From JALYYC01 sp039922495 (GTDB taxonomy: Bacteria; Chloroflexota; Dormibacteria; CF-121): a stretch of DNA of 64,000 nucleotides. Below the pieces are notes generated by a model, which had not been told where the DNA came from, made no database searches, and saw only the letters and a list, made by a program, of their open reading frames with translations. This document shows, piece by piece, positions 50,242 through 58,739 of the stretch; the first letter of the stretch is position 1, and each line of letters begins with the position of its first letter. The stretch lies in the NCBI GenBank assembly GCA_039922495.1, contig JBDTEO010000029.1, forward strand, positions 62,001 through 126,000. The letters are read 5' to 3'. A program made the translations under genes and the position numbers.

Positions 50242-51231
50242 GTGCGTGACGTCCGCCTGGCGCTCCTCGGGTTCGGTCACGTCGGCCAGGCGTTCGCCCG
50301 GCTGCTGCTGCTCAAGGCGTGGTTGCTGCGCGAACGCCAGGGCTTGAATCCCCTGCTCACCGCGGTGATCACCGGCCGGCATGGGTGGGCCGTCGATGAA
50401 CGCGGACTCCAGCTGAGTGCGCTGCTTTCCGGGCCGGGCTTAGCGAACCGCGGCGCGCCGCCGGCGATCGGGACGCTGCCCGCCGATGTCCTGATCGAAC
50501 TGACCCCCGTCAGTCCACGCGATGGCGAGCCCGCACTGGGCTACCTCCGCGATGGGCTGGCTGCCGGCATGGATGTCATTACGGCAAACAAGGGAGCGAT
50601 CGCGCACGGCTTCCACGCGCTGTCGGCCCTGGCGGAACAACACGGCCGCCGTCTCCGCTTCGAGGCGACCGTCGCCGACGACCTTCCGGTCTTCAACTTG
50701 ATGCGCAGCGCGCTGCCAACGGCGAAGGTCGGGCTCGTTCGCGGCATTCTGAACAGTACGACCAACTATCTGCTCAGCCAGGCGGCGCGTGGGGTGCCGT
50801 GGGATGAGGCCCTGGCCGAAGCCCAGCGTCGCGGCATCGCGGAGCGCGATCCGAGCCACGACCTCGACGGGTGGGACGCCGCCCTGAAGGCGACCATCAT
50901 CGCCAACGTCGTGATGGGGATCGAGCTCACGGTGAGCGATGTGGTCCGACAGCCAGTGACCGCCGAGACGGGTGAGCGCGCTCGCGCCGCGGCCGCCAAA
51001 GGCCTACGCTTGCGCGCCCTGGCGGCGATCGGGCCCTTCGGCACCCGCTGGGCCCCGGTCGAGCTGGGCCCGGAGGATCCGTTCTTCGCCGTCGATGGCT
51101 TTTCGATGGCGATCGAGCTCGACACGGACGTTGCCGGCCGGCTGGCGCTGGCGCTGCACGATCCGGGCGTCGAACAAACGGCCTTCGCCATCCTCGCCGA
51201 CCTGATCGACGTGGCCGGAACTCCGCATTAG
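50242..51231 (+). CDS. Homoserine dehydrogenase (short form, no ACT domain)
   Basis: The enzyme reduces aspartate semialdehyde to homoserine for threonine and methionine synthesis. The NAD-binding loop is LLGFGHVGQAFARLL. Catalytic blocks are DVITANKGAIAHG, LRFEATVADDLPVF, GLVRGILNSTTNYLLS, and DPSHDLDGWDAALKATI, which holds the catalytic Lys. At 329 aa from GTG 50242 it lacks the regulatory ACT domain. Its place between infB and rbfA is unusual, and no other amino-acid synthesis gene adjoins it. Confidence 0.9.
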   Translation: MRDVRLALLGFGHVGQAFARLLLLKAWLLRERQGLNPLLTAVITGRHGWAVDERGLQLSALLSGPGLANRGAPPAIGTLPADVLIELTPVSPRDGEPALGYLRDGLAAGMDVITANKGAIAHGFHALSALAEQHGRRLRFEATVADDLPVFNLMRSALPTAKVGLVRGILNSTTNYLLSQAARGVPWDEALAEAQRRGIAERDPSHDLDGWDAALKATIIANVVMGIELTVSDVVRQPVTAETGERARAAAAKGLRLRALAAIGPFGTRWAPVELGPEDPFFAVDGFSMAIELDTDVAGRLALALHDPGVEQTAFAILADLIDVAGTPH

Positions 51232-51242
51232 GCGGGCGCCCA

Positions 51243-51248
51243 TACAAT
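51243..51248 (+). promoter_or_regulatory. Putative -10 element for rbfA (leaderless type)
   Basis: TACAAT lies seven bases before ATG 51256. GAGGGT between them is too close to the start to act as an ordinary Shine-Dalgarno. Transcription would begin at about the start codon. Confidence 0.4.
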
Positions 51249-51255
51249 TGAGGGT

Positions 51256-51621
51256 ATGGCCGGTCACCGCGTCGAACGCGTCGCCGCCCAACTCCGCGAG
51301 GAGATCAGCGCCATCATCATGCGGGACCTCAAGGATCCCCGGATCGGGATGGTCAGCATCACCGAGGTCAAGCTAACCCCCGACCTTCGCAGCGCCATCG
51401 TCAGGGTCAGCGTGGTGGGGGAGAGCGAGGGACAGCAGGCGGCGATGGCCGGGCTCGACCATGCTCGCGGCTTCATCCGCAAGGAGCTTGGTGCGCGACT
51501 CTCGAACTTACGCTTCGCCCCGGAGCTCCGCTTCGAGCTGGACGAGGGGATCGCCTACAGCGTTCGCGTCAGCCAGCTGTTGCGTGAAGTTGAGAAAGGA
51601 TCCTCCGACGCTGGCTCCTGA
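51256..51621 (+). CDS. rbfA: Ribosome-binding factor A
   Basis: RbfA is a KH-type protein that binds the 30S subunit during maturation and cold shock. Family blocks are RVERVAAQLREEISAIIMRDLKDPRIG, then ITEVKLTPDLRSAIVRVSV and FIRKELGARLSNLRFAPELRF. 121 aa. It is followed by nrnA, truB and ribF in an overlapping set that is widely conserved after infB. Confidence 0.95.
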   Translation: MAGHRVERVAAQLREEISAIIMRDLKDPRIGMVSITEVKLTPDLRSAIVRVSVVGESEGQQAAMAGLDHARGFIRKELGARLSNLRFAPELRFELDEGIAYSVRVSQLLREVEKGSSDAGS

Positions 51622-52627
51622 CCTCGCGCCTCCTCGGCGGGAGGTTGCCGAGCTCGCGCCGCGGATCTGGAAAGTGGTCGAGGGCGCCTCCGTCATCGGC
51701 GCGGTGACGCATAAAGACGCCGACGGCGACACCCTGGGCTCCGCCCTCGCGCTGGCGCTGGCACTCGAGCCGTTGGGCAAGTCCGTCCCGGTCATTTCGT
51801 CGCCGCCCGTGCCCGCGGCCTGGTCATTCCTTCCCGGCATCGAGCGCGTGAATCGGGACCCGGTTGCGCCCGGTGCCCCGGTGTTTCTCTTTGATGCCGG
51901 CGATGCCGAACGGGCCGGCAAGTTCGCCTCGCTGGTGGCCAGCGCCCCGGTGGTGGTCAATGTCGACCATCACGTGACCAACACGAACTTCGGGACGATC
52001 AACCTGGTCTGTACCGACGCCGCCTCAACGGGGGAGCTGGTCTACGACCTGCTCAAGGCCTGGAAGATTCCGATCCCGCCCGAGGCGGCCGGCAACCTGT
52101 ACGCCACCATCCTTTCCGACACCGGCGGCTTCCGTCATGACAACACCTCGGGGCATGCGCTCCGCGCGGCCGCCGAGCTCGTCGCCCTCGGGGCGGATCC
52201 CGTGATGCTCGCCCGAGGTCTCTTCAAGAGCCGGCCAGCCTCCTTCCTGCGGATGCAGGGCCGCATCCTGCAGAGTTTGCAGTTCGAGTTCGACGACCGG
52301 CTCGTCTGGGGCGCCATCAGCCTGGCGGATCTCCTGGCCAGTGGGGCTGCCGCCGAGCAAGCCGATAGCGCGATCGACCAGCTCAACACCCTGCGGGGGC
52401 AGGAGCTCGCCATCCTCTTCAAAGAAGCGGGCCCGCGGCTGACCAAGGTCAGCATTCGCAGTCGCGATCAGATCGATGCCGCCGCCCTGGCGGCGACCTT
52501 TGGCGGGGGAGGCCATTACCGTGCTGCCGGCGCCGAGCTGACGCTGCCGCTCGAGGAGGCGGAAACGAAGGTCCTGGCAGAAGCCCGGCGCCGCATGGCC
52601 GAGCTGGCATGGACTCCGGCATTCTGA
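51584..52627 (+). CDS. DHH/DHHA1 phosphoesterase, NrnA-like nanoRNase
   Basis: NrnA-type enzymes degrade short oligoribonucleotides and pAp. The metal-binding motifs are VTHKDADGDTLGSA, FLFDAGD, NVDHHVTNTNFG and LSDTGGFRHDNT, and the DHHA1 domain ends with GGGGHYRAAGAEL. The start is uncertain: GTG 51584 and TTG 51590 overlap rbfA, while CTG 51611 lies ten bases after AAAGGA. Its place between rbfA and truB is typical of Gram-positive bacteria. Confidence 0.92.
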   Translation: MKLRKDPPTLAPDLAPPRREVAELAPRIWKVVEGASVIGAVTHKDADGDTLGSALALALALEPLGKSVPVISSPPVPAAWSFLPGIERVNRDPVAPGAPVFLFDAGDAERAGKFASLVASAPVVVNVDHHVTNTNFGTINLVCTDAASTGELVYDLLKAWKIPIPPEAAGNLYATILSDTGGFRHDNTSGHALRAAAELVALGADPVMLARGLFKSRPASFLRMQGRILQSLQFEFDDRLVWGAISLADLLASGAAAEQADSAIDQLNTLRGQELAILFKEAGPRLTKVSIRSRDQIDAAALAATFGGGGHYRAAGAELTLPLEEAETKVLAEARRRMAELAWTPAF

Positions 52628-53484
52628 ACGTCGCCAAGCCTGTTGGGTTCTCCTCGTTCGCCGTCGTCCGGAGCATCGGGCGGCTGCCTGGGGTGGCCAA
52701 GGTGGGGCATGGCGGCACCCTGGATCCCGCCGCGGAGGGCGTGCTGCCAATCCTGGTCAACGCCGCCACCCGGCTGGCTGATTTCGTGCACGACTGGCCG
52801 AAGACCTACGTGGCCACCGCGGCCTTCGGGTTCACCTCCGACACCTACGACCGGGAGGGGGTGGTCAGTCGCCATACGGACACCGTGGCCATCACCGCGG
52901 ACGAAATCGTGGCCGCGCTTGCTCGCTTCATCGGACGGATCGGGCAGGTGCCCCCCATGCACTCGGCGCTCAAGCTTCAGGGGGAGGCGCTCTACCGGAA
53001 AGCCCGGCGTGGCGAGACGGTCGTTCGAGAGCCGCGTCCGGTCGACGTGTACGCCATCACGCTGCTCGACTATGACGCCGCGCGGGCGACGGCCCGGCTG
53101 GAAATCGTTAGCGGACAGGGGATGTATGTCCGGAGCCTGGTGCACGACCTCGGGCAGCGGCTCGGCTGCGGCGCCTACCTTTTGGCCCTGACCCGGAGCG
53201 CGTACGGGCCACTCCGCCTGGAAGACGCGCTCTCGCCGGCGGTGCTCGAGGCCGCCGGCGTGGACTGGCCTCGACACCTGCTGCCCATGGAGCTCCCGCT
53301 TCGGGATTGGCCTCGCCTGAGCCTCGATCCGGCCGACGCGGCCTCGGTCGTTCAGGGCCGCGGGATCTCGGTGCCAAGGGCCGCGGAGGGCCGCTACCGG
53401 CTGGTCGACGCCGCCGACACGCTGCTCGGCTGGGGCGTCGTCGCGGCGGGACGCCTACAGCCTAAGGCGATCTTCCCGCGATGA
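52609..53484 (+). CDS. truB: tRNA pseudouridine-55 synthase TruB
   Basis: TruB makes the T-loop pseudouridine of tRNA. The catalytic Asp is in GHGGTLDPAAEGVLPI. The N-terminal NVAKPVGFSS, GFTSDTYDREG, PPMHSALKLQGEALYRKARRG and GMYVRSLVHDLG blocks are all family typical. 291 aa with a C-terminal PUA-like region. ATG overlaps nrnA by 19 bases, and the stop overlaps ribF (ATGA). Confidence 0.95.
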   Translation: MDSGILNVAKPVGFSSFAVVRSIGRLPGVAKVGHGGTLDPAAEGVLPILVNAATRLADFVHDWPKTYVATAAFGFTSDTYDREGVVSRHTDTVAITADEIVAALARFIGRIGQVPPMHSALKLQGEALYRKARRGETVVREPRPVDVYAITLLDYDAARATARLEIVSGQGMYVRSLVHDLGQRLGCGAYLLALTRSAYGPLRLEDALSPAVLEAAGVDWPRHLLPMELPLRDWPRLSLDPADAASVVQGRGISVPRAAEGRYRLVDAADTLLGWGVVAAGRLQPKAIFPR

Positions 53485-54401
53485 CCCGGGTGAGCTTCGG
53501 ATTCCCAGGTCCGGGGCAGATCGGCGGGGCGCACGCGACCATCGGCGCCTACGACGGGCTGCATAAAGGCCACCTCAGCCTGCTCAAGCCCCTGATCGAC
53601 GGTGCCCGCGAGGCGGGCCGGGCCAGCGTGATGGTGACCTTCGAACCGCATCCCCGCTGCGTGCTCGATCCCGATCACTGCCCCGCCAACCTGACGACGC
53701 TCGATGAGAAGACCTGGCTGTGCGAGCAGCTCGGCCTGACGCACGTGGTGGTGATTCCATTCACACCGCAGGTAGCCGCGCTCACCCCGGCGGCGTTCAT
53801 GGAGCGACTGATGCGCGGCATGACACTGGAACGGTTGCTGGTGGGCTACGACTTCGCCTTCGGGCGCGGCCGCCGCGGCGACCACGCATTCCTGCGACGG
53901 CTCGGCTTAAAACACGGCTTCACACTCGAGGTGAGACCGGCGCTGGTGCGCGGCCGGGAGCCGCTCAGCAGCTCGCGCATCCGGCGGCTGATCCTGCTCG
54001 GGCAGGTGCGGGCAGCCAGCCAGCTGCTCGGACGCGACTACTTTCTCCGGTCGACGGTCGAACACGGCGAGGCGCGCGGGCGCCTGCTCGGCTATCCAAC
54101 CGCCAACTTGAAGATCACGCCCAACAAGCTGCTGCCCGCCAACGGGATCTATGCCGTCCGGGTGCTGCTCGAATCGACGCGGTATAACGGGGCCCTCAGT
54201 CTCGGCTTCCGCCCGACGTTCGGCGGCAACACCCTGACCGTCGAGGTCTTTCTCTTCGACTTCGAGGGCGACCTCTATGACCGGCTGCTGACCGTCTTCT
54301 TCGTCCAGCGGCTGCGGGGCGAAAAGCGATTTGCCACGATTCCGGCGCTGCAACACCAGATTGGCCGTGATGTGGAGAACGCCAAACGAATCCTGACCTA
54401 G
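53481..54401 (+). CDS. ribF: Bifunctional riboflavin kinase/FAD synthetase
   Basis: RibF converts riboflavin to FMN and FMN to FAD. The N-terminal adenylyltransferase has IGAYDGLHKGHLSLL and the signature SSSRIRRLILLGQV. The C-terminal flavokinase has GRLLGYPTANLKI and ANGIYAVRV. 306 aa. The usual FDGxHxGH motif reads YDGLHKGH. ATGA overlap with truB. The stop lies five bases before the apparent start of the lipid kinase gene. Confidence 0.95.
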   Translation: MTRVSFGFPGPGQIGGAHATIGAYDGLHKGHLSLLKPLIDGAREAGRASVMVTFEPHPRCVLDPDHCPANLTTLDEKTWLCEQLGLTHVVVIPFTPQVAALTPAAFMERLMRGMTLERLLVGYDFAFGRGRRGDHAFLRRLGLKHGFTLEVRPALVRGREPLSSSRIRRLILLGQVRAASQLLGRDYFLRSTVEHGEARGRLLGYPTANLKITPNKLLPANGIYAVRVLLESTRYNGALSLGFRPTFGGNTLTVEVFLFDFEGDLYDRLLTVFFVQRLRGEKRFATIPALQHQIGRDVENAKRILT

Positions 54402-54406
54402 CGCCC

Positions 54407-55297
54407 CTGGTCATCGTCAACCCGGTGGCCGGCGGCGGGCGGGCCCTCCGCTTCTGGCGGCAGTGTGCGTCCGCCTGCATCGCGGCCGGTCTCGATCCCG
54501 AGGTTTTCATCACCCAGCGACGCGGGGATGCCGCCGACCGGGCCGCGGCGGCCGGCGACCGGCTGGTGGTCGCCGTTGGCGGGGATGGGACCGCGCACGA
54601 GGTCGTGAACGGGTTGCTTCGCCGTCCACGCCCAGGACCGCCGCCACGCTTCGCGGCCCTGGTGACCGGCACGGGCGCCGACCTGGTGCGCAGCGTGCCC
54701 AGCCCCAGGCGGCCCGAACAGGTCGCAGCCTGGTTGCGATCGGATCGCTGGAAGCGCCTCGATGCCGGCCGGGTCGGGACCTCGACCGGACGCCGCTACT
54801 TCATCAATGCCGCGGACGCCGGGATCGGCGCCGAGGTGGTCCGGCGGGCAGCGAACGGACCGGCGGTTTTGGGCGGCACCGTGAATTTCCTCGGGGCGGC
54901 GGTGGCGAGCCTCCTCGTCCATCGCAACGCCGCCGTCCGGCTGCGGCTGGATGACGGGCCGGTGCAGGAGCTGCGCATCCGGACGATCGCGATCGGCAAC
55001 GGCGCCTACCTCGGTGGTGGGATGCGCATGGCGCCGCGGGCCAGGCCGGATGACGGTCTCCTCGAGGTGGTCACCATCGGTGATATTGGACGCCTGGCGG
55101 GGATCCGGAGTCTTCCGCTGCTTTACCGGGGAACCCACGACCGGCTGGTGCAGGTTCGCTTCGCCAGCGCCCGCCGGGTCGAGATCGAGAGCGACGTCCC
55201 GATCGGGGTCGAAGCTGACGGCGAGCTGGTCGGCACGACCCCGGCGGTCTTCGAGATCATGCCCGGCGCGCTGCAGGTATTGGATTGGAGGTCGTAG
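54407..55297 (+). CDS. Diacylglycerol kinase/lipid kinase family protein, apparent CTG start
   Basis: A DAGK catalytic-domain protein with the first strand VIVNPVAGGGRAL, the GGDGT motif in VVAVGGDGTAHEVVNG, and the ending IEIESD-like block VEIESDVPIGVEADGE. It phosphorylates a lipid such as diacylglycerol. The first strand precedes GTG 54425. The frame upstream holds no ATG, GTG or TTG, but CTG 54407 gives M-VIVNPVAGGG, and ACG 54386 is another near-start. Length about 296 aa. Confidence 0.88.
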   Translation: MVIVNPVAGGGRALRFWRQCASACIAAGLDPEVFITQRRGDAADRAAAAGDRLVVAVGGDGTAHEVVNGLLRRPRPGPPPRFAALVTGTGADLVRSVPSPRRPEQVAAWLRSDRWKRLDAGRVGTSTGRRYFINAADAGIGAEVVRRAANGPAVLGGTVNFLGAAVASLLVHRNAAVRLRLDDGPVQELRIRTIAIGNGAYLGGGMRMAPRARPDDGLLEVVTIGDIGRLAGIRSLPLLYRGTHDRLVQVRFASARRVEIESDVPIGVEADGELVGTTPAVFEIMPGALQVLDWRS

Positions 55298-55299
55298 GG

Positions 55300-55305
55300 T
55301 ATACT
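55300..55305 (+). promoter_or_regulatory. -10 element for rpsO
   Basis: TATACT begins three bases after the lipid kinase stop. The predicted leader of about 65 bases before rpsO could hold the S15 autoregulatory structure known from other bacteria, although I could not fold a clear one by eye. Confidence 0.45.
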
Positions 55306-55376
55306 TCCGAAGAACTCAGCGCGCGTGTTCGAATAGCCAACGGCATGCGGGTGAGTCATCACAAGGAGGTTTCAGG

Positions 55377-55640
55377 CTGGCACCAACTACGAAAGCGAGC
55401 GTGATCGACGGAAATCGCTTGCATGAGTCGGACACCGGATCGCCGGAAGTCCAGATCGCGATCTTTAGCGAACGGATCAACCACCTCACCGAGCATCTCA
55501 AGGCAAACAGCCACGACCATAGCTCGCGACGTGGCCTGCTCCAGCTGGTCGGCAAGCGCCGCCGGCTCCTGAACTACCTCCAGAACAACGACATCGAACG
55601 GTACCGAGGCATCATCGCCAAGCTCGGCCTGCGGAGGTGA
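55377..55640 (+). CDS. rpsO: 30S ribosomal protein S15, apparent CTG start
   Basis: S15 (87 aa) is an early 16S rRNA binder. The core is HESDTGSPEVQIAIFSERIN, then HLTEHLKANSHDHSSRRGL and VGKRRRLLNYLQ. AAGGAGGT (55363-55370) is followed seven bases after its GGAGG by CTG 55377, giving M-APTTKASVIDG, the normal start of the family. The next in-frame start codon, GTG 55401, would cut eight residues off the first helix. pnp follows, as in E. coli. Confidence 0.95.
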   Translation: MAPTTKASVIDGNRLHESDTGSPEVQIAIFSERINHLTEHLKANSHDHSSRRGLLQLVGKRRRLLNYLQNNDIERYRGIIAKLGLRR

Positions 55641-55683
55641 TCGGCTAGACGAACAGTCCGCCTGGGCGCTGCCCACTCGCACG

Positions 55684-55743
55684 GGGTTAGAGATTGGTGC
55701 ACGGAGAAAGGGTTCCTTTTCTTCGAACCCCAACCCCTAACCC
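55684..55743 (+). other. Nested stem-loop between rpsO and pnp
   Basis: An outer inverted repeat GGGTTAG (55684-55690) and CTAACCC (55737-55743) encloses GATTGG/CCAACC (one mismatch) and an inner GGGTTC/GAACCC stem with a nine-base loop. The whole would fold into a long RNA hairpin before pnp. In E. coli the rpsO-pnp spacer carries an RNase III site used for PNPase autoregulation, and this structure is in the same place. It has no terminal T-run. Confidence 0.6.
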
Positions 55744-55817
55744 GCCCACGAAGTGAACCGTCTGGGCTCTAATGCCAGATCGATAAGTTGCCGCATTCAG
55801 CGGCACCAGGAGGAAAC

Positions 55818-58049
55818 GTGAATCAGACACAACTAGAACTCGGCGGGCGCACCCTGACGATTGAAACGGGCCGCGTGGCCCAGCAGGCGTCCGGCGCCGT
55901 GACCGTTCGAATGGGGGAGACGATGCTGCTCGTGACCGCGGTCATGTCGCCCTCGCCGCGAGAAGGCATCGACTTCTTTCCGCTGACCTGCGACTACGAG
56001 GAGAAGATGTATGCCGCCGGGAAGATCCCGGGAGGCTTCATCCGCCGCGAGGGCCGTCCCAGTGAGCAGGCGATCCTCAACAGCCGGCTGATCGACCGTC
56101 CGATCCGTCCGCTCTTTCCCAAGGACTTCCGCAACGACGTTCAGATCGTCGCCAGCGTCTGGTCTGTCGACCAGGAGGCGGATCCGGCGACGATGGCCAT
56201 TATCGGCGCCTCGACGGCGCTCATGATCTCCGAGATCCCCTTCCAGGGCCCGATCGGCGCGGTCCGGATCGGGTACCTCGACGACCAGTTGGTCGTCAAT
56301 CCGCCGGTCGGGCGGATGGAGGAAAGCCGGCTGGACCTGGTGGTCGCCGGTACCCGCGACGCCATCATCATGGTCGAGGCGGGCGCCAAGGTGGTTCCCG
56401 AGGAGACGATCGTCGAGGGCATGCGGCTAGCGCAAAAAGAGATCGCCCGTATCTGCGACATGCAGGAGGCCTTTGCCCGCGAGGTGGGCAAGCCCAAGGT
56501 CCAGGTGGCGCCGACGCCGACGGATCCCGAAATCGACCAGGCGGTCGACGCCTTCCTGGCCGAGCGGTTGGACCAGGCGCTCTTCAATCCCAACAAGGCG
56601 ATCCGTGAGTCAGCCCTCGACGATCTCAAGAAGGAGACCATCGCCGAGCTAGGCCCGAAATTCCTGGACCGGCTGCCGGCCCTCTCGAAGAGTTTCGAGG
56701 CGAAGGTCAAGCGGCGCGTCCGGGCCAAAATTCTCAACGACGGGGTCCGGCCCGACGGCCGCAAGACTACGGAGATCCGGCAGATCACCTGCGAAGTGGG
56801 ACTGCTGCCCCGCACGCACGGGTCGGCCCTCTTCACCCGGGGCCAGACGCAGGCCCTGAGCATCGTGACGCTCGGCTCCATCGGCGACAAGCAGAAACTC
56901 GACGGGCTCGGCCTGGAAGAGTCCAAGCGATTCATGCATCACTACAACTTCCCGCCCTTCAGCGTGGGCGAGGCGCGGCCGCTTCGGTCGCCCGGACGCC
57001 GCGAGATCGGCCACGGCGCCCTGGCGGAGCGCGCCCTCCTGCCGGTTGTGCCGACCGAAGAGGAGTTTCCGTACACCATCCGGATCGTGACTGAGATCCT
57101 GTCCTCGAACGGATCGACCTCGATGGCGAGCGTCTGCGGCTCGAGCCTGGCGATGATGGATGCCGGCGTGCCCACCAAGGGCCAGGTAGCTGGGATCGCG
57201 ATGGGCCTGATCACCGGCGAAGGTGGCAAGGTGGCCGTCCTGAGCGACATCCAGGGCGTCGAAGACAACCTGGGCGACATGGACTTCAAGGTGGCCGGCA
57301 CCGCGGCCGGCGTCACCGCGATGCAGATGGACATGAAGATCAAGGGCATCGGCGTCGATGTCCTGGCGAACGCGATCCAGCAGGCGAAAGAGGGACGGAT
57401 GTTCATCATGGGCAAGATGAACGAGGCCCTCGATAAGGCACGGACGGCGATGTCACGGTACGCGCCACGCATGATCACAGTGCAGATCCATCCCGACAAG
57501 ATCCGCGAAGTGATCGGCCCCGGAGGCAAGATGATCCGCAAGATCATCGAGGACTCGGGCGTGACCAGCATTGACATCGAGGACGATGGCCGGGTCATCA
57601 TCGGCTCGGTCAACGAAGAATCGGCGTCCAAGGCAGAGCAGATCATCCGCGACCTGACCGGCGAGGTCGAGGTGGGCAAGAACTACAAGGGCAAGGTCGT
57701 CCGGATCATGCCATTCGGGGCCTTCGTCCAGATCATGCCCAACCAGGATGGCCTGGTGCACATCAGCCAGCTGGCCGAGAACCGTGTCGACAAGGTCGAA
57801 GATGCCGTCAACGTCGGCGATGACATCGAGGTCAAGGTGACCGAGGTCGATCGCCAGGGACGGGTCAACCTCTCCCGCAAGGCGGTCCTCCAAGAAGCCA
57901 AGGGCATCACCAATGGCGACTGGGTCGTCACCGAACGGGATCGGGGCGGCCCGCCGCGCGGTGGTAGCGGCGGCGGCTTCAACCGGGGCGGCGGTGACCG
58001 TGGCCCGCGCCGCGAGTTCGACCGCGGTCCCCGGGGCGGCAACCAGTAG
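55818..58049 (+). CDS. pnp: Polyribonucleotide nucleotidyltransferase (PNPase)
   Basis: PNPase degrades RNA 3' to 5' by phosphorolysis. Two RNase PH-like domains (GETMLLVTAVMSPSPREGIDFFPL as a running block, and RTHGSALFTRGQTQALSIVTLG, shown in pieces) flank a helical linker. KH (IREVIGPGGKMIRKII) and S1 (NYKGKVVRIMPFGAFVQI) domains follow. The tail is rich in Gly and Arg, suggesting extra RNA contact. GTG 55818 follows AGGAGG at a short spacing of four bases. 743 aa. Confidence 0.96.
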   Translation: MNQTQLELGGRTLTIETGRVAQQASGAVTVRMGETMLLVTAVMSPSPREGIDFFPLTCDYEEKMYAAGKIPGGFIRREGRPSEQAILNSRLIDRPIRPLFPKDFRNDVQIVASVWSVDQEADPATMAIIGASTALMISEIPFQGPIGAVRIGYLDDQLVVNPPVGRMEESRLDLVVAGTRDAIIMVEAGAKVVPEETIVEGMRLAQKEIARICDMQEAFAREVGKPKVQVAPTPTDPEIDQAVDAFLAERLDQALFNPNKAIRESALDDLKKETIAELGPKFLDRLPALSKSFEAKVKRRVRAKILNDGVRPDGRKTTEIRQITCEVGLLPRTHGSALFTRGQTQALSIVTLGSIGDKQKLDGLGLEESKRFMHHYNFPPFSVGEARPLRSPGRREIGHGALAERALLPVVPTEEEFPYTIRIVTEILSSNGSTSMASVCGSSLAMMDAGVPTKGQVAGIAMGLITGEGGKVAVLSDIQGVEDNLGDMDFKVAGTAAGVTAMQMDMKIKGIGVDVLANAIQQAKEGRMFIMGKMNEALDKARTAMSRYAPRMITVQIHPDKIREVIGPGGKMIRKIIEDSGVTSIDIEDDGRVIIGSVNEESASKAEQIIRDLTGEVEVGKNYKGKVVRIMPFGAFVQIMPNQDGLVHISQLAENRVDKVEDAVNVGDDIEVKVTEVDRQGRVNLSRKAVLQEAKGITNGDWVVTERDRGGPPRGGSGGGFNRGGGDRGPRREFDRGPRGGNQ

Positions 58050-58068
58050 TTCAGACGCAACATCAGTG

Positions 58069-58091
58069 TGCCGCGGCGCCGTGCCGCGGCA
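58069..58091 (+). other. GC-rich hairpin before the UDG gene
   Basis: TGCCGCGG and CCGCGGCA pair around a seven-base loop; the unit is also a direct repeat of GTGCCGCGGC. It abuts the -10 at 58092. There is no T-run, so it is not a standard terminator, though it could slow polymerase leaving pnp. Confidence 0.35.
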
Positions 58092-58097
58092 TATACT
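58092..58097 (+). promoter_or_regulatory. -10 element for the UDG gene (leaderless type)
   Basis: TATACT ends nine bases before TTG 58107, the same layout as secD. No Shine-Dalgarno lies between them, so the mRNA probably begins almost at the start codon. Confidence 0.4.
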
Positions 58098-58106
58098 GGG
58101 CCGGGT

Positions 58107-58739
58107 TTGGACTTCGCTGATCTAACCGTCCTCGCGCGGGATGTCCACGACTGCCGTCGTTGTCCCCTCGGCTTCAGCCGAACGCACGCCGTCCCCGGCG
58201 TCGGTCCATCAACCGCCCGCATCATGGTGGTGGGGGAGGCCCCCGGCCAGAACGAGGACCAGCAGGGCGAACCCTTCGTCGGCGCGGCGGGCAAGCTCCT
58301 CGATCAGCTGCTCCGAGGCATCGGGCTCTCCCGCGGCGATGTCTTCATCACGAATATCCTCAAGTGCCGGCCGCCAAACAACCGCGACCCGCAACCAACC
58401 GAGGTGCAAGCCTGCTCGCCCTACCTGGAGCAGCAGCTCAAGCTGATCAAGCCCGAGGTCGTCGTCCTGCTCGGCCGTCATGCCCTCGCCCGCTTGCTGC
58501 CCGGGCAGGATTCGATCACCCGGATGCATGGCCGCGTGATCAGCAAGGATGGCGTCAGCTACATCCCGGTCTATCACCCGGCCGCCGCGCTCTACAACAG
58601 TTTCCTCCAGGGCCCGCTGGAACAGGACTTCAAGGCGGTCAAGGCCCACCTGGATCGGATGGAGGAGCGACGCCGGGCCGTGGCTCCGGTCGCCGCCCCG
58701 GTCGCCAAGCCGGAGGAGCAGCTCACCCTCTTTGGCTAA
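58107..58739 (+). CDS. Uracil-DNA glycosylase, family 4/5 with iron-sulphur cluster
   Basis: The enzyme removes uracil from DNA. Cluster cysteines are C16 and C19 (CRRCPL) and the later pair in KCRPPNNRDPQPTEVQAC. The active-site block is VVGEAPGQNEDQQGEPFVG and the second motif VYHPAAAL. 210 aa from TTG 58107; the tail is alanine- and proline-rich. The stop overlaps the RNase J start by eight bases. Confidence 0.94.
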   Translation: MDFADLTVLARDVHDCRRCPLGFSRTHAVPGVGPSTARIMVVGEAPGQNEDQQGEPFVGAAGKLLDQLLRGIGLSRGDVFITNILKCRPPNNRDPQPTEVQACSPYLEQQLKLIKPEVVVLLGRHALARLLPGQDSITRMHGRVISKDGVSYIPVYHPAAALYNSFLQGPLEQDFKAVKAHLDRMEERRRAVAPVAAPVAKPEEQLTLFG

